In this document: positions 42,606 to 52,258 of the stretch, piece by piece
Position numbering within the stretch: position 1 is the first letter of the stretch
Layout: every line of letters starts with the position of its first letter
Assembly: GCF_001424485.1 (NCBI RefSeq)
Contig: NZ_LMQC01000003.1
Location: 1-64,000, forward strand
DNA length: 64,000 bases
Direction of reading: 5' to 3'
Source: Modestobacter sp. Leaf380
Lineage (GTDB): Bacteria > Actinomycetota > Actinomycetes > Mycobacteriales > Geodermatophilaceae
Program-made: the position numbers and the translations under genes
Notes under the pieces: generated by a model
Database searches by the model: none
The model's input: only the letters and a program-made list of their open reading frames with translations
What the model was told of the DNA's origin: nothing

Positions 42606-43805
42606 GTGGAGCGGCAGCCGGTGGTGGAGCGCGTCTCGCGCCGACTGCGCGCGCACCCCTTCGCGGTCGACGCGGTCGTCGCCGGGCTGCTGGTCCTCGT
42701 CTGCCTGGCCCTGGGGACCTCCACCTACCCCTCCCAGCCCGGGACGGCGGCGCTGGTCTCCCTGGCGTTGCTGGTCCCGCTGGCCTGGCGCCGCACGTCG
42801 ACGGTGCGCGCGGCCGTCGCGGTGCTGGGCGCGGGCCTGGTCGAGGTGGTCCTGGTCAGCGACTTCCTGCTGGCGAACGTGGCTGTCCCGGTCATGGTCC
42901 ACGCCCTGGCCGCCTACGCCCCGCGACCCTGGCGCAAGGCAGGCCTGGTGCTCGGACTGCTCGGCGCACTGCTGGCCGCCTTCCGCTACTTCGGCGGCGT
43001 CTACATCGGCAGCAGCACCGACCTGATCCGGGGGACGGTGTTCTCCGCCGTGGCGATCGGGGTGCTGGTGCTGGCCACCTGGGCGCTCGGCGACCTCAAG
43101 CGGTCCCGGCTGCAGCGCGAGCAGGCCCTGCGCGAGCGGGCCGACCTGCTGGAGCTGGAGCGCGACCAGGAGATGCGCCTGGCCGCCGGGGCCGAGCGGG
43201 CCCGGATCGCCCGGGAGATGCACGACGTCGTCGCGCACTCGCTGTCGGTGGTCATCGCCCAGGCCGACGGCGGTCGGTACGCCGGGCGCACCGACCCGGC
43301 GGCGGCCACCGGCGCGCTGGAGCAGATCGCAGCCACCGGGCGGCAGGCGCTGACCGACATGCGGTCGCTGCTGGGCGTGCTGCGCGAGGACGGCGTCCAG
43401 GAGTTCGCCCCGCAGCCCGACGTCGCGGCGATCCCCGGGCTGGTGGAGGACGTGCGGCGCAGCGGGTTGGACGTCGACCTGATCACCGAGGGCCAGCCGG
43501 TCGAGCTGGCCGCCGGGTCCCAGCTGGCGGCCTACCGGATCGTCCAGGAGTCGCTGACCAACGTGCTCAAGCACGCCGGGCCGGCCAGCCGGGCCTGGGT
43601 GCGGCTGCAGTGGCGGGCCCAGGCCCTGGAGCTGTCGGTCCTGGACGACGGCCGCGGGGCCTCCGCGGCGACGGACGGCGCCGGGAACGGCGTGCTCGGC
43701 ATGCGCGAGCGCGCCCAGCTGCACGGCGGGCGGCTGGAGGCCGGCCCCCGGCACGGCGGCGGGTTCGGGGTGCACGCGGTGCTGCCCTACCGTCAGGCCC
43801 GATGA
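42606..43805 (+). CDS. NarL-type sensor histidine kinase
   Basis: A 399-residue membrane histidine kinase. About five hydrophobic helices (residues 20-160) with almost no extracytoplasmic loops suggest it senses events in the membrane, like LiaS, VraS or DesK. A coiled coil leads to the HisKA_3 dimerisation box ARIAREMHDVVAHSLSVVIAQ (phospho-His of REMHD) and the ATPase domain with YRIVQESLTNVLKHAG (N box) and LDDGRGASAATDGAGNGVLG (G boxes). It overlaps the response regulator by four bases (ATGA). An ABC exporter operon follows, so envelope or peptide stress is a likely signal. Confidence 0.95.
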   Translation: MERQPVVERVSRRLRAHPFAVDAVVAGLLVLVCLALGTSTYPSQPGTAALVSLALLVPLAWRRTSTVRAAVAVLGAGLVEVVLVSDFLLANVAVPVMVHALAAYAPRPWRKAGLVLGLLGALLAAFRYFGGVYIGSSTDLIRGTVFSAVAIGVLVLATWALGDLKRSRLQREQALRERADLLELERDQEMRLAAGAERARIAREMHDVVAHSLSVVIAQADGGRYAGRTDPAAATGALEQIAATGRQALTDMRSLLGVLREDGVQEFAPQPDVAAIPGLVEDVRRSGLDVDLITEGQPVELAAGSQLAAYRIVQESLTNVLKHAGPASRAWVRLQWRAQALELSVLDDGRGASAATDGAGNGVLGMRERAQLHGGRLEAGPRHGGGFGVHAVLPYRQAR

Positions 43806-44509
43806 CGAGCACCCAGCCGATCCGCATCGTCCTCGTCGACGACCAGCAGATGGTGCGGGCTGGGTTCCGGATGGTCATCGACTCCCAGCCCGACCTGACG
43901 GTCGTGGGCGAGGCCGGGGACGGCTCGCAGGTGGTCGACGTGCTGCGCCGCACCCCGGCCGACGTCGTCCTGATGGACGTCCGGATGCCCGGCACGGACG
44001 GCATCGAGGCCACCCGCGCGGTGACGGCGCTGCCCGACCCGCCCCGGGTGGTGGTGCTGACCACCTTCGACCTCGACGAGTACGTGGTGGCTGCGATCGG
44101 GGCCGGGGCCAGCGGCTTCCTGCTCAAGGACGCCGCCCCGGAGGAGATGCTGGCCGCGGTCCGCACGGTGCACGCGGGGGACTCCGTCATCGCGGCCAGC
44201 TCGACCCGACGGCTGCTGCAGCACGTGGCCCCGCTGCTGCGCGAGGAGCGCAGCGCCGGCCCGCAGGGGCCCGAGCCGGCCCTGGCCGAGCTGACCCCGC
44301 GCGAGCGGGAGGTGCTGGTGCAGATGGCCTACGGCGCGTCGAACACCGAGATCGCCACCGGCCTGTTCGTCAGCGAGGCCACGGTGAAGACCCACGTCGG
44401 CCGGGTGCTGGCCAAGACCGGCTCGCGCGACCGGGTGCAGGCCGTGGTGCTCGCGTTCCGGTCCGGGCTGGTCCGTCCCGACGACCTGCTGCGGGACGCC
44501 GCACACTGA
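43802..44509 (+). CDS. NarL/LuxR-family response regulator
   Basis: A 235-residue two-domain response regulator partnered with the upstream kinase. The receiver has the acidic pocket VLVDDQQMV, the phosphorylation aspartate in VVLMDVRMPG (D59), the Thr of VVLTTFDLDEYV, and the Lys of GFLLKDAAPEE. The GerE/LuxR DNA-binding domain has LTPREREVLVQMAYGASN and the recognition helix SEATVKTHVGRVLAKTGSRD. Translation is coupled to the kinase. Likely targets are the ABC transporter genes downstream and its own promoter; no direct sign of the binding site was seen. Confidence 0.95.
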   Translation: MTSTQPIRIVLVDDQQMVRAGFRMVIDSQPDLTVVGEAGDGSQVVDVLRRTPADVVLMDVRMPGTDGIEATRAVTALPDPPRVVVLTTFDLDEYVVAAIGAGASGFLLKDAAPEEMLAAVRTVHAGDSVIAASSTRRLLQHVAPLLREERSAGPQGPEPALAELTPREREVLVQMAYGASNTEIATGLFVSEATVKTHVGRVLAKTGSRDRVQAVVLAFRSGLVRPDDLLRDAAH

Positions 44510-44513
44510 GCCG

Positions 44514-46253
44514 GTGCGGGAGTCCCGGGTCGTCGCCGCGCACCGCGCCGACCTGCTGACCACCGCCTTCCTGCTCGAGGCCGGCGGGGGGGACGAGGCT
44601 GCCGCCGAGGACCGGGTCGACCGGGCCCTGGCCCGGCTGCCTGCCGACGCCGACCGCACCGCGGCACTGCGTGCCCTGCTCCGCACCCGCCGGACCCGCA
44701 GCGCACTGGCCGGCGAGCCGGCCGCCCCGTGGTGGGTGTCCCCCGCCGACCTGGCTGCCGCGCGCACGACCGCGGTCGCACTCGGTGGCCTGTCCGACGC
44801 CGACCGGGCCGCGGTCGTGCTCGCCGACCACGAGGACCTCGACCCGGCCGGGCTGGTGCCCGGCCCGGTCGCCGAGCGGCTGGCCCGGGCGCGGGCGGCC
44901 CTCGGCGGGGACGCACGGGCCGGGCTCGCGCGGCTGGCCGGCACCCGCCGTCCCCCCGCCCGCGACGACGACGAGGCGGTGGCCGCCGTTCGCGGGCTTC
45001 GCCGGCGGCGGCTGCTGCGACCGGTCGCCGTGCTGGCGGTGCTCGCCGTCCTGGCCGTGCTGCTGCCCGGGGCCCTGCAGCGGATCGGCGGTCCGGCCGC
45101 GGAGCGGCCCGGTCCCTCGGCACCGCTGGCCGGGCCGGCGCGCGGCTCTCTGGCCGGCGACGACGACCTGCTCGCCGCCCTCCGCGACGCCGCGGGCACC
45201 GACGCGCTGACCGACCGCCGGGTGGTCTTCGCCGGGGACCTGCTGGACCGGCGGTGGGTGCTGGTCGTCGGCACGGACGGCGGCACGGACGGCGGCACCG
45301 ACGGCGACCCCTCCGGCGGGGACCTGCTCGGCCTGTGGTCGACCGGCCCGGCCGGCGCCGGACCCGCGGAGCTGACACCGGCCAACCGCCCGGTCGTGCT
45401 GCGTCCCGACCAGCCCGCCGCGCTGCTGGAGGGCACCGCCCTGGTGGTCGTGGCCGGCCGGGAGGAGGGCGTGCGGGTCTCCCCCGGCCAGCTGGTGGGC
45501 CCGGCGGGGAGCGTGCAGCGGGTCTACGTCGCGCAGCCGGTGGCCGACGGGGTGGCCGCCGTCGCGATCGCGACGCCGGACACCTCGGGCCGGGCGGTCC
45601 GGGTGCAGGTGGCCCGGACCGGGACGACGAGCCCGCTGACCCTGACCCCGGTGCCCGTGACCCTCGCCGACCGCCCGGTCGCGCGGCCGGCGCTGCCCAC
45701 CGCCGTCCCGGTCCGGCCGACCGGCGTCCCCGACCCCGACGCCGTGGCGGCCGCCCTGCTGTCGGTCACCGTGCCGACCGGTCTGGACCCCGCCCCGCTC
45801 ACCCCGGCGCTGCTGTGGGCCGGAGCGGTGCCCGGGCCCTCCGGCCGGGTCGTGCAGGGCGTCGTCCTGGCGGTGACCGTGCCCGGGGGCGCCGTCGTGG
45901 TGAGCACCGCGGTGGCCGGCCGGCGTGCCGACGGCACGCTGCAGCAGGTGGGGTGCGGCATGCAGACGTGGCCGGCCGGCACCCCGGTCGCGGGCCTGGT
46001 GGTCGCCGCCCGGTGCACCGTGGGCGACCGGGTCGCCGACGTCTCCTCCAGCACCGTCCTCGTCGTCGCACCCCCCGGGACGGCGTCCGTGACGCTGCTC
46101 GACGGCGGCGCCGACGTGCCCCCGGCCCTCCCGTTGCCCGGCGGGGTGGGCCTGCGGCCCGACGACGACCGCACGGTGACCGCCGTCCAGCTCCCCGACC
46201 GGACCCGCCAGGCGGTCACCGCAGCCGGGCCGGGGGACCTCCTCGAGGAGTGA
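44514..46253 (+). CDS. Single-pass membrane protein with sigma-like N-terminal region
   Basis: A 579-residue protein of unrecognised family. The cytoplasmic N-terminal 165 residues are Ala/Arg-rich and contain LGGLSDADRAAVVLADHEDLDPA, a degenerate look-alike of sigma-70 region 4 (which usually reads L...R.A..LR..E.LS..E). One hydrophobic helix (about 168-190, RPVAVLAVLAVLAVLLPGAL) leads to a large extracytoplasmic beta-rich domain with no recognised family. A short tandem Gly-Thr-Asp run (GTDGGTDGGTDGD, about 257-269) is coded by 12-base repeats. The GTG lies four bases after the response-regulator stop, so it belongs to the kinase-regulator-ABC locus and may be the exported sensor or a co-regulator. 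Confidence 0.55.
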   Translation: MRESRVVAAHRADLLTTAFLLEAGGGDEAAAEDRVDRALARLPADADRTAALRALLRTRRTRSALAGEPAAPWWVSPADLAAARTTAVALGGLSDADRAAVVLADHEDLDPAGLVPGPVAERLARARAALGGDARAGLARLAGTRRPPARDDDEAVAAVRGLRRRRLLRPVAVLAVLAVLAVLLPGALQRIGGPAAERPGPSAPLAGPARGSLAGDDDLLAALRDAAGTDALTDRRVVFAGDLLDRRWVLVVGTDGGTDGGTDGDPSGGDLLGLWSTGPAGAGPAELTPANRPVVLRPDQPAALLEGTALVVVAGREEGVRVSPGQLVGPAGSVQRVYVAQPVADGVAAVAIATPDTSGRAVRVQVARTGTTSPLTLTPVPVTLADRPVARPALPTAVPVRPTGVPDPDAVAAALLSVTVPTGLDPAPLTPALLWAGAVPGPSGRVVQGVVLAVTVPGGAVVVSTAVAGRRADGTLQQVGCGMQTWPAGTPVAGLVVAARCTVGDRVADVSSSTVLVVAPPGTASVTLLDGGADVPPALPLPGGVGLRPDDDRTVTAVQLPDRTRQAVTAAGPGDLLEE

Positions 46254-46390
46254 GTCCGCCCCGGGGACGACCCGGGTCCACCCACGGGGGCAGCACGGGG
46301 AGGACACAGTCGGGACCCAGCTCCGACGCGGCGGGGGCCCGGCACGCAGCACGGTGGACACGTCCCGGTCCCCCGTCCTCAGGAGCCCCC

Positions 46391-47197
<807 letters not shown>

Positions 47198-47198
47198 C

Positions 47199-49652
47199 GT
47201 GCGCACCGTCCTCCTCGCCCAGGTCCGGGCCAACGCCGGCCGGCTGATCGCCTCGATGCTGGCGATCGTCATCGCGGTGGCCTTCGTCGTCGCCACGCTG
47301 GTCCTCAACGAGACCACCCGCTCCACCGTGCTGGCCTCGGTCGGCGCGCAGTACGTCGGCACCGACCTGGTGCTGACCTCCACGGACGGCGAGTCGCTGG
47401 CCGACATCGTCGAGCCGGTGTCCGGCGTCCCCGGGGTGCAGGCCGTCGCGCCCGAGTGGGACACCTCCGTCCAGGCCGTGCTGCCCGACCGGACCGGCGC
47501 CCGCTACGTCGCCGTCACCGCCCTGGCCGAGGACCCGCTGCTGCGCTGGCAGCAGCTGTCCGCCGGGGCGTACCCCACCGGTCCGGGCGAGATCCTGCTC
47601 GCCGAGACCGAGGGCGTGGCCGTCGGCGACACCCTCCCGGTGACCTCCTACGACGCCGCCGGCCAGCTGGTCGAGGGCGAGGTGACCGTCACCGGCCTGG
47701 TCGACCTGTCCGGCACGGTCACCGGGGGCCTGTTCACCCAGGGCTTCGTGACGCCGGACCAGGCCCGGGCCTGGGGAGCGACCGTCACCGAGCTGCGCAT
47801 CGCCGGCGACCCCGACCGGACCGAGCTGCAGATGTCCTACGCGACCCGCTACACGGAGCTGACGACCGGCGAGGAGACCGCGGAGCAGGCCGCCGCGGCG
47901 ATCACCGGCGGGGCCACCGCGCTGACCGCCGTGCTGCTGGTCTTCGCCACCGTGGCCGTGCTGGTCGCCGGGCTGGTCATCGCCAACACCTTCGCCGTGC
48001 TGCTGGCCCAGCGGACCCGCGAGCTCGCCCTGCTGCGCTGCGTGGGCGCGACCGCCCGGCAGGTGCGGCGCAGCGTGCTCGGCGAGGCGCTGCTGACCGG
48101 CGTCGTCGCCTCCGTGCTCGGCGTGCTGGCCGGCATCGGGCTGGCCGCCGGGGTCTCCGCGGTCGCCGGCGCGCTGGACTCGCCGATCCCGCTGTCCGGG
48201 GTCTCGGTGCCCCCGCTGGCCGTCGTGGTCGGCCTGCTGCTGGGCACCGTCGTCACCGTGGTGGCGGCGCTCGCCCCGGCCCGGGCGGCGACCCGGGTGG
48301 CCCCGCTGGCCGCGCTCCGCCCGGTCGACCCGGCGCCGCTGCGTTCCCGCGGCGGCGTGCTGCGCCTGGCCCTGGGGCTCGCGCTGGCCGTCCCGGGCGC
48401 TGCGCTGACCGTCTACGGCGCTGCCGTCGGCCAGGTGCTCGTCGCCCTGCCCGGCGGGGCGCTGAGCTTCCTCGGCGTCGTGCTGCTCGCCCAACGCGCC
48501 GTCCCCCCGGTGGTCGCGGCGGCCGGTCGGCTGCTGGGCCGGGTCGGCGGGGTGCCCGCCCGGCTGGCCACCGGCAACGCGACCCGCAACCCCCGCCGGA
48601 CGGCGGCGACCGCGACGGCGCTGCTCATCGGCGTCACGCTGACCACCGCGATGGTGGTGGGCGCCGCCTCCACCAAGGCCACCGCCGCGGCCGGGCTGGA
48701 CGCCGCCTACCCGACGGACGTCGTCGTGGACGACTTCGGCTCCGCGCTGCCGCCCTCGCTGCTGGACCAGCTGACCGGTGTGGACGGCGTCCAGGCCGGC
48801 GTCGGCATCACCGTGGGCACGGTGACCGGCCCCGACGGCGAGCCGGTCGAGGTCGACGGGTTCGACACCGCCGCGACGCAGCCGGTGCTGCGCTCGGGGA
48901 CCGACCAGCCGCTGCCCGGGCTGGGTGAGGTCGTGCTGCCGGCGTACACGATGGACCTCTACGGGGTGTCGGCCGGCGACCAGGTCACCTTCACCCAGGA
49001 CGGCCGCTCGCTGACCATGACCGCGGTCGCCGGCACCGACGACGTGTACACCCCCCGGCTGACCGCGACGGAGCTCGCCGCCCTGGTCCCCGACGCCCCG
49101 GTCGGGCGGCTGTGGCTGCGGCTGGCCGACTCCGCCGACGCGGACGCCACCGCCGAGGAGGTCACCGACCTGGTGGGCACCGCCGTCCCGAGTGCGCTGG
49201 TCACGGGCCTGGCCAGCGAGCGGGCCGCGCTGGACGGCGTGCTGGACACCATGCTGCTGGTGGTCACCGGCCTGCTGGGCGTCGCGGTGGTGATCGCGCT
49301 GATCGGGGTGGGCAACACCCTGGCCCTCTCGGTGGTGGAACGGCGGCAGGAGTCCGGCCTGCTCCGGGCGCTGGGTCTGACCCGCGGCCAACTGCGTGGG
49401 CTGCTGGCCTGGGAGGCCGCCCTGGTCGCCGGGGTCGCCGCCGTCCTCGGGGTGCTGCTGGGCGGGGCGTACGGGCTGGCCGGGGCGGCCTCGGTGCTCG
49501 GCGCGCTGTCCCCCGACGGCACCGTGGTGAGCGTGCCGTGGACCCAGGTGCTGGCCATCGTCGTGGTGGCCACGGTCGCGGGGCTGCTGGCCTCGGTGCT
49601 GCCGGCCCGGCGGGCCGCCCGGACCTCACCGGTGGCCGCGATCGCCGGCTGA
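47199..49652 (+). CDS. FtsX-like ABC permease (two-repeat, MacB/LolE type)
   Basis: An 817-residue membrane protein with the DUF214 (FtsX) layout duplicated: an N-terminal helix VRANAGRLIASMLAIVIAVAF, a MacB-like extracytoplasmic domain, a first three-helix FtsX module (about residues 240-375, with FAVLLAQRTRELALLRCVGATARQVRR), a second extracytoplasmic domain, and a second FtsX module near the C-terminus (LALSVVERRQESGLLRALGLTRGQLR). It forms an exporter with the preceding ATPase. Two-component genes upstream suggest involvement in antimicrobial-peptide or lipoprotein/lipid export. The start could also be a GTG three codons earlier, overlapping the ATPase stop. Confidence 0.92.
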   Translation: MRTVLLAQVRANAGRLIASMLAIVIAVAFVVATLVLNETTRSTVLASVGAQYVGTDLVLTSTDGESLADIVEPVSGVPGVQAVAPEWDTSVQAVLPDRTGARYVAVTALAEDPLLRWQQLSAGAYPTGPGEILLAETEGVAVGDTLPVTSYDAAGQLVEGEVTVTGLVDLSGTVTGGLFTQGFVTPDQARAWGATVTELRIAGDPDRTELQMSYATRYTELTTGEETAEQAAAAITGGATALTAVLLVFATVAVLVAGLVIANTFAVLLAQRTRELALLRCVGATARQVRRSVLGEALLTGVVASVLGVLAGIGLAAGVSAVAGALDSPIPLSGVSVPPLAVVVGLLLGTVVTVVAALAPARAATRVAPLAALRPVDPAPLRSRGGVLRLALGLALAVPGAALTVYGAAVGQVLVALPGGALSFLGVVLLAQRAVPPVVAAAGRLLGRVGGVPARLATGNATRNPRRTAATATALLIGVTLTTAMVVGAASTKATAAAGLDAAYPTDVVVDDFGSALPPSLLDQLTGVDGVQAGVGITVGTVTGPDGEPVEVDGFDTAATQPVLRSGTDQPLPGLGEVVLPAYTMDLYGVSAGDQVTFTQDGRSLTMTAVAGTDDVYTPRLTATELAALVPDAPVGRLWLRLADSADADATAEEVTDLVGTAVPSALVTGLASERAALDGVLDTMLLVVTGLLGVAVVIALIGVGNTLALSVVERRQESGLLRALGLTRGQLRGLLAWEAALVAGVAAVLGVLLGGAYGLAGAASVLGALSPDGTVVSVPWTQVLAIVVVATVAGLLASVLPARRAARTSPVAAIAG

Positions 49653-49667
49653 GCCCCGCCCGCACCC

Positions 49668-49711
49668 CCGTCGCCCCGCCCTCCGGTCGTCGCCGGTGGG
49701 CGGGGCGACGG
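49668..49711 (+). terminator. Hairpin terminator after the ABC permease gene
   Basis: CCGTCGCCCCGCCC and its complement GGGCGGGGCGACGG form a 14-bp stem with a 16-base loop. It starts 15 bases after the permease stop. Confidence 0.7.
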
Positions 49712-49841
49712 ACGCGTGCAACGGACCGTCCGTACCCGCATCCTGACCCACAGCGACGAATACGCAGGTCAGGACGGTGATCGACGTGCGCGGACGGCGC
49801 CACCGTGCTGCCCTGGGGTCGACGACGGGGAGGTCGAGCAC

Positions 49842-50837
49842 ATGGTGCGTGACGACGGGGCCGACGACGACCGGCCCGAGGACGACCGGCCCGAGGACGA
49901 CGCGACCGCCGTGCTGCCCTGGCTGGACCCGGACGCCTCGACCTACGGCAAGCACGCCGACACCGGACCGCTGCCGGTCGTCGTGGTGTCGGACCCCGTG
50001 GTGGCCGACCCCGCGCCCGCCGCGCCGCGCCCGCTGGTCACCGCCCGGCCGGTCACCCGCCCCCCGGCCCGCCGCCGGGCGACGCCGGTCGCCGCGGTGG
50101 CCCTGGGCGCCGGGGCCCTCGCCGTCGGCGGGCTGGCCGTGCTGGCCGCTTCCGGCAGCCCCGACGCCGACGTCACCGACCCGTCCGTGGCGGCGGCGGA
50201 GGCCACCACCTCGGCGCCCGGCACCGCCGCGGACACCACGGTGGGCGGCCCCACCGACGGCCTCCCCACCGACGACCAGGACCTCGGCGCGGTGAGCGCC
50301 CCGCCCAGCTCGCCCGTCGCCCAGCCGCCGTCCGCCCAGCCGCCCGCCGCCCAGCCGCCCGCTGCCGCGACGCCCGACCCCGGCACGGTCCCGCCCGCCG
50401 CCGAGTCGACCGCGGCGGGGGACCCCCTCCCCGCCCCGCTGGACGACGCGCCCGTGGAGCCGGACCCCGCGCCGGCCCCCGCCACGGAGCAGCCGGCCGG
50501 GGGACCCGCCGCCGCCACACCGACACTCCCCACGGACGCGGTGCCCTCCGACCGGGAGGGCGGGACGACGGCCGCCGCCGCAGAGGACCCGCCCCCCACG
50601 ACGCCGGCGGGCACCTCCACGCCCCCGCCGACGACGGCGCCCACGACCCAGCCCGACGGCACCCAGCCCGCCACGACGGCACCGGCCACGGCGGCGACGA
50701 CGGCGGCGACGACGGCGCCCACGACGACCGCCCCCGCGAGCACGGCGGAGCCGACCCCGGACCGCGACCCGGCGCCGTCACCCACGACGGACGGGACGGC
50801 CACCATCCCCACCGCCGCCCCCACCACCACCGGCTGA
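49842..50837 (+). CDS. Pro/Thr/Ala-rich membrane-anchored protein
   Basis: A 331-residue protein. The first about 85 residues are acidic then basic (DDRPEDDRPEDD, later PARRRATP), and one hydrophobic helix (PVAAVALGAGALAVGGLAVLAA) follows. The remaining 220 residues are an extracytoplasmic low-complexity region of Pro, Thr, Ala and Ser with repeats such as AQPPSAQPPAAQPPAA and the TTAATTAPTTTAP run. Such stalks span the cell wall and are often mannosylated in actinobacteria. No folded extracytoplasmic domain is present. The ATG is followed by an acidic start but no strong ribosome-binding site. Function unknown. Confidence 0.6.
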   Translation: MVRDDGADDDRPEDDRPEDDATAVLPWLDPDASTYGKHADTGPLPVVVVSDPVVADPAPAAPRPLVTARPVTRPPARRRATPVAAVALGAGALAVGGLAVLAASGSPDADVTDPSVAAAEATTSAPGTAADTTVGGPTDGLPTDDQDLGAVSAPPSSPVAQPPSAQPPAAQPPAAATPDPGTVPPAAESTAAGDPLPAPLDDAPVEPDPAPAPATEQPAGGPAAATPTLPTDAVPSDREGGTTAAAAEDPPPTTPAGTSTPPPTTAPTTQPDGTQPATTAPATAATTAATTAPTTTAPASTAEPTPDRDPAPSPTTDGTATIPTAAPTTTG

Positions 50838-50940
50838 GGGGACCGGCCGCCGCGACCCGCCAGGTGGCGGGTAGGGAGGCCCGATCCGCGTCGTCCCGAC
50901 GGTTACCCCGGTCACACCCGGCGGGCCAGGCTCGTCAGGC

Positions 50941-50958
50941 CCGGGCACCGGTGCCCGG
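50941..50958. promoter_or_regulatory. 18-bp perfect palindrome before a hydrolase gene
   Basis: CCGGGCACCGGTGCCCGG ends 21 bases before the start of the beta-lactamase-fold gene. It could be an operator or a hairpin that affects translation. In a very GC-rich background some palindromes arise by chance. Confidence 0.4.
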
Positions 50959-50979
50959 CACGGCGAGTGGAGGCACGCG

Positions 50980-52167
50980 ATGGCACGGACCGAGAGCGGC
51001 AGGATCGACGGCGCCAGGATCGACGAGGTGCTCGCCCGGGCGGTGGAGTCCGGCGAGGTGCCGCACGTGGCGGCGATCGTCGCCGACCGGGACGGCGTCC
51101 TCTACGAGGGCGGCGCCGGGGTCCGGGTCGTCGGGGAGAGCACCGACCCGGTGACGACGTCGACCCAGTTCCGGATCATGTCGATGACCAAGATGGTCGC
51201 CACGACGGTGGCCCTGCAGCAGGTCGAGCGGGGCGAGCTGGACCTCTCCGCCCCGGTCGCGGACTACCTGCCGGAGTTCGCCGACCTGCAGGTGCTCACC
51301 GGGTTCGACGGGGACACCCCCCAGTACCGTCCGCCGGCCAGCCAGGCCACGGTCCAGCAGCTGGTCACCCACACCTCGGGTCTCGGGTACTGGTTCTGGA
51401 ACGCCGACCTGGTCCGCTGGGAGGCCGCCACCGGCACCCCGAACGTCGTCCCCGGGACGATGGCGGCCTTCCGGGCGCCGCTGACCGCGGACCCGGGCAC
51501 CTCGTTCGTCTACGGCATCAACACCGACTGGCTCGGCCGGGTGGTGGAGACCGTCGCGGGCACGACGCTGGACCGCGCCGTCGCCGAGGGCGTCACCGGC
51601 CCCCTGGGGATGCACGACACGATGTTCCTGCTCGACGAGCAGCGCGCCGGCAACCTGGTCACGGTGCACGTGCCCGGCGAGGACGGCGGCTGGACCTCGG
51701 CCGGGGAGATCCTCAACCAGTCCCCGGAGTGGTTCGCCGGTGGCCACGGCCTCTACTCCACGCCCCGCGACTACACCCGCTTCGAGCGGGCCCTGCTGCG
51801 CGGCGGGGAGCTCGACGGCGTCCGCATCCTGCGCGAGGACACCGTGGACGCGGCGTTCACCAGCCAGCTCGGCGACATCGCCTTCCCGACCGAGATCCCC
51901 ACGGCCGACCCGGCGATCACCGACACGTTCCACCCCGGTCCGGGGTGGACCTGGGGCCACGGCCTGCTGATCAACACCGTGGACGTCCCCGGCGGCCGGC
52001 GGGCCGGTACCGGGGCGTGGGCCGGGCTGTTCAACACGCACTTCTTCATCGACCGGACGACGGGGATCTGCGCCTCGGTCTACACCAACAGCCTGCCCTT
52101 CATCGCCCAGGGCGGGGCGTGGAAGACCTACACCGACGTCGAGCAGGCGGTGTACGCCTCGCTCTGA
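50980..52167 (+). CDS. Serine hydrolase of the beta-lactamase (class C) family
   Basis: A 395-residue cytoplasmic protein of the class C beta-lactamase/esterase (EstB-like) family. The catalytic S-x-x-K is FRIMSMTKMVATT (the Ser and Lys of SMTK, about residues 68-71), the Y-x-N is VYGINTDWLG, and the usual third motif (HTG or similar) is replaced by GAWAG. No signal peptide is seen, so it is probably an esterase or amidase rather than an antibiotic-resistance enzyme. The ATG follows GTGGAGG. The following gene encodes an alpha/beta hydrolase and may be co-transcribed. Confidence 0.9.
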   Translation: MARTESGRIDGARIDEVLARAVESGEVPHVAAIVADRDGVLYEGGAGVRVVGESTDPVTTSTQFRIMSMTKMVATTVALQQVERGELDLSAPVADYLPEFADLQVLTGFDGDTPQYRPPASQATVQQLVTHTSGLGYWFWNADLVRWEAATGTPNVVPGTMAAFRAPLTADPGTSFVYGINTDWLGRVVETVAGTTLDRAVAEGVTGPLGMHDTMFLLDEQRAGNLVTVHVPGEDGGWTSAGEILNQSPEWFAGGHGLYSTPRDYTRFERALLRGGELDGVRILREDTVDAAFTSQLGDIAFPTEIPTADPAITDTFHPGPGWTWGHGLLINTVDVPGGRRAGTGAWAGLFNTHFFIDRTTGICASVYTNSLPFIAQGGAWKTYTDVEQAVYASL

Positions 52168-52258
52168 CCACCCCGGACGTGCGGCCGGCCCTCGAGACCA
52201 GGGGGTCGGCCGCACCCAGGCAGGATGACCGCACCCCACCGGCGCGAGGAGGAACACC

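Noticed and set aside
50980-52167. Beta-lactamase giving antibiotic resistance
   Set aside because: There is no signal peptide and the third active-site motif is atypical. Esterase-like class C relatives are more likely.
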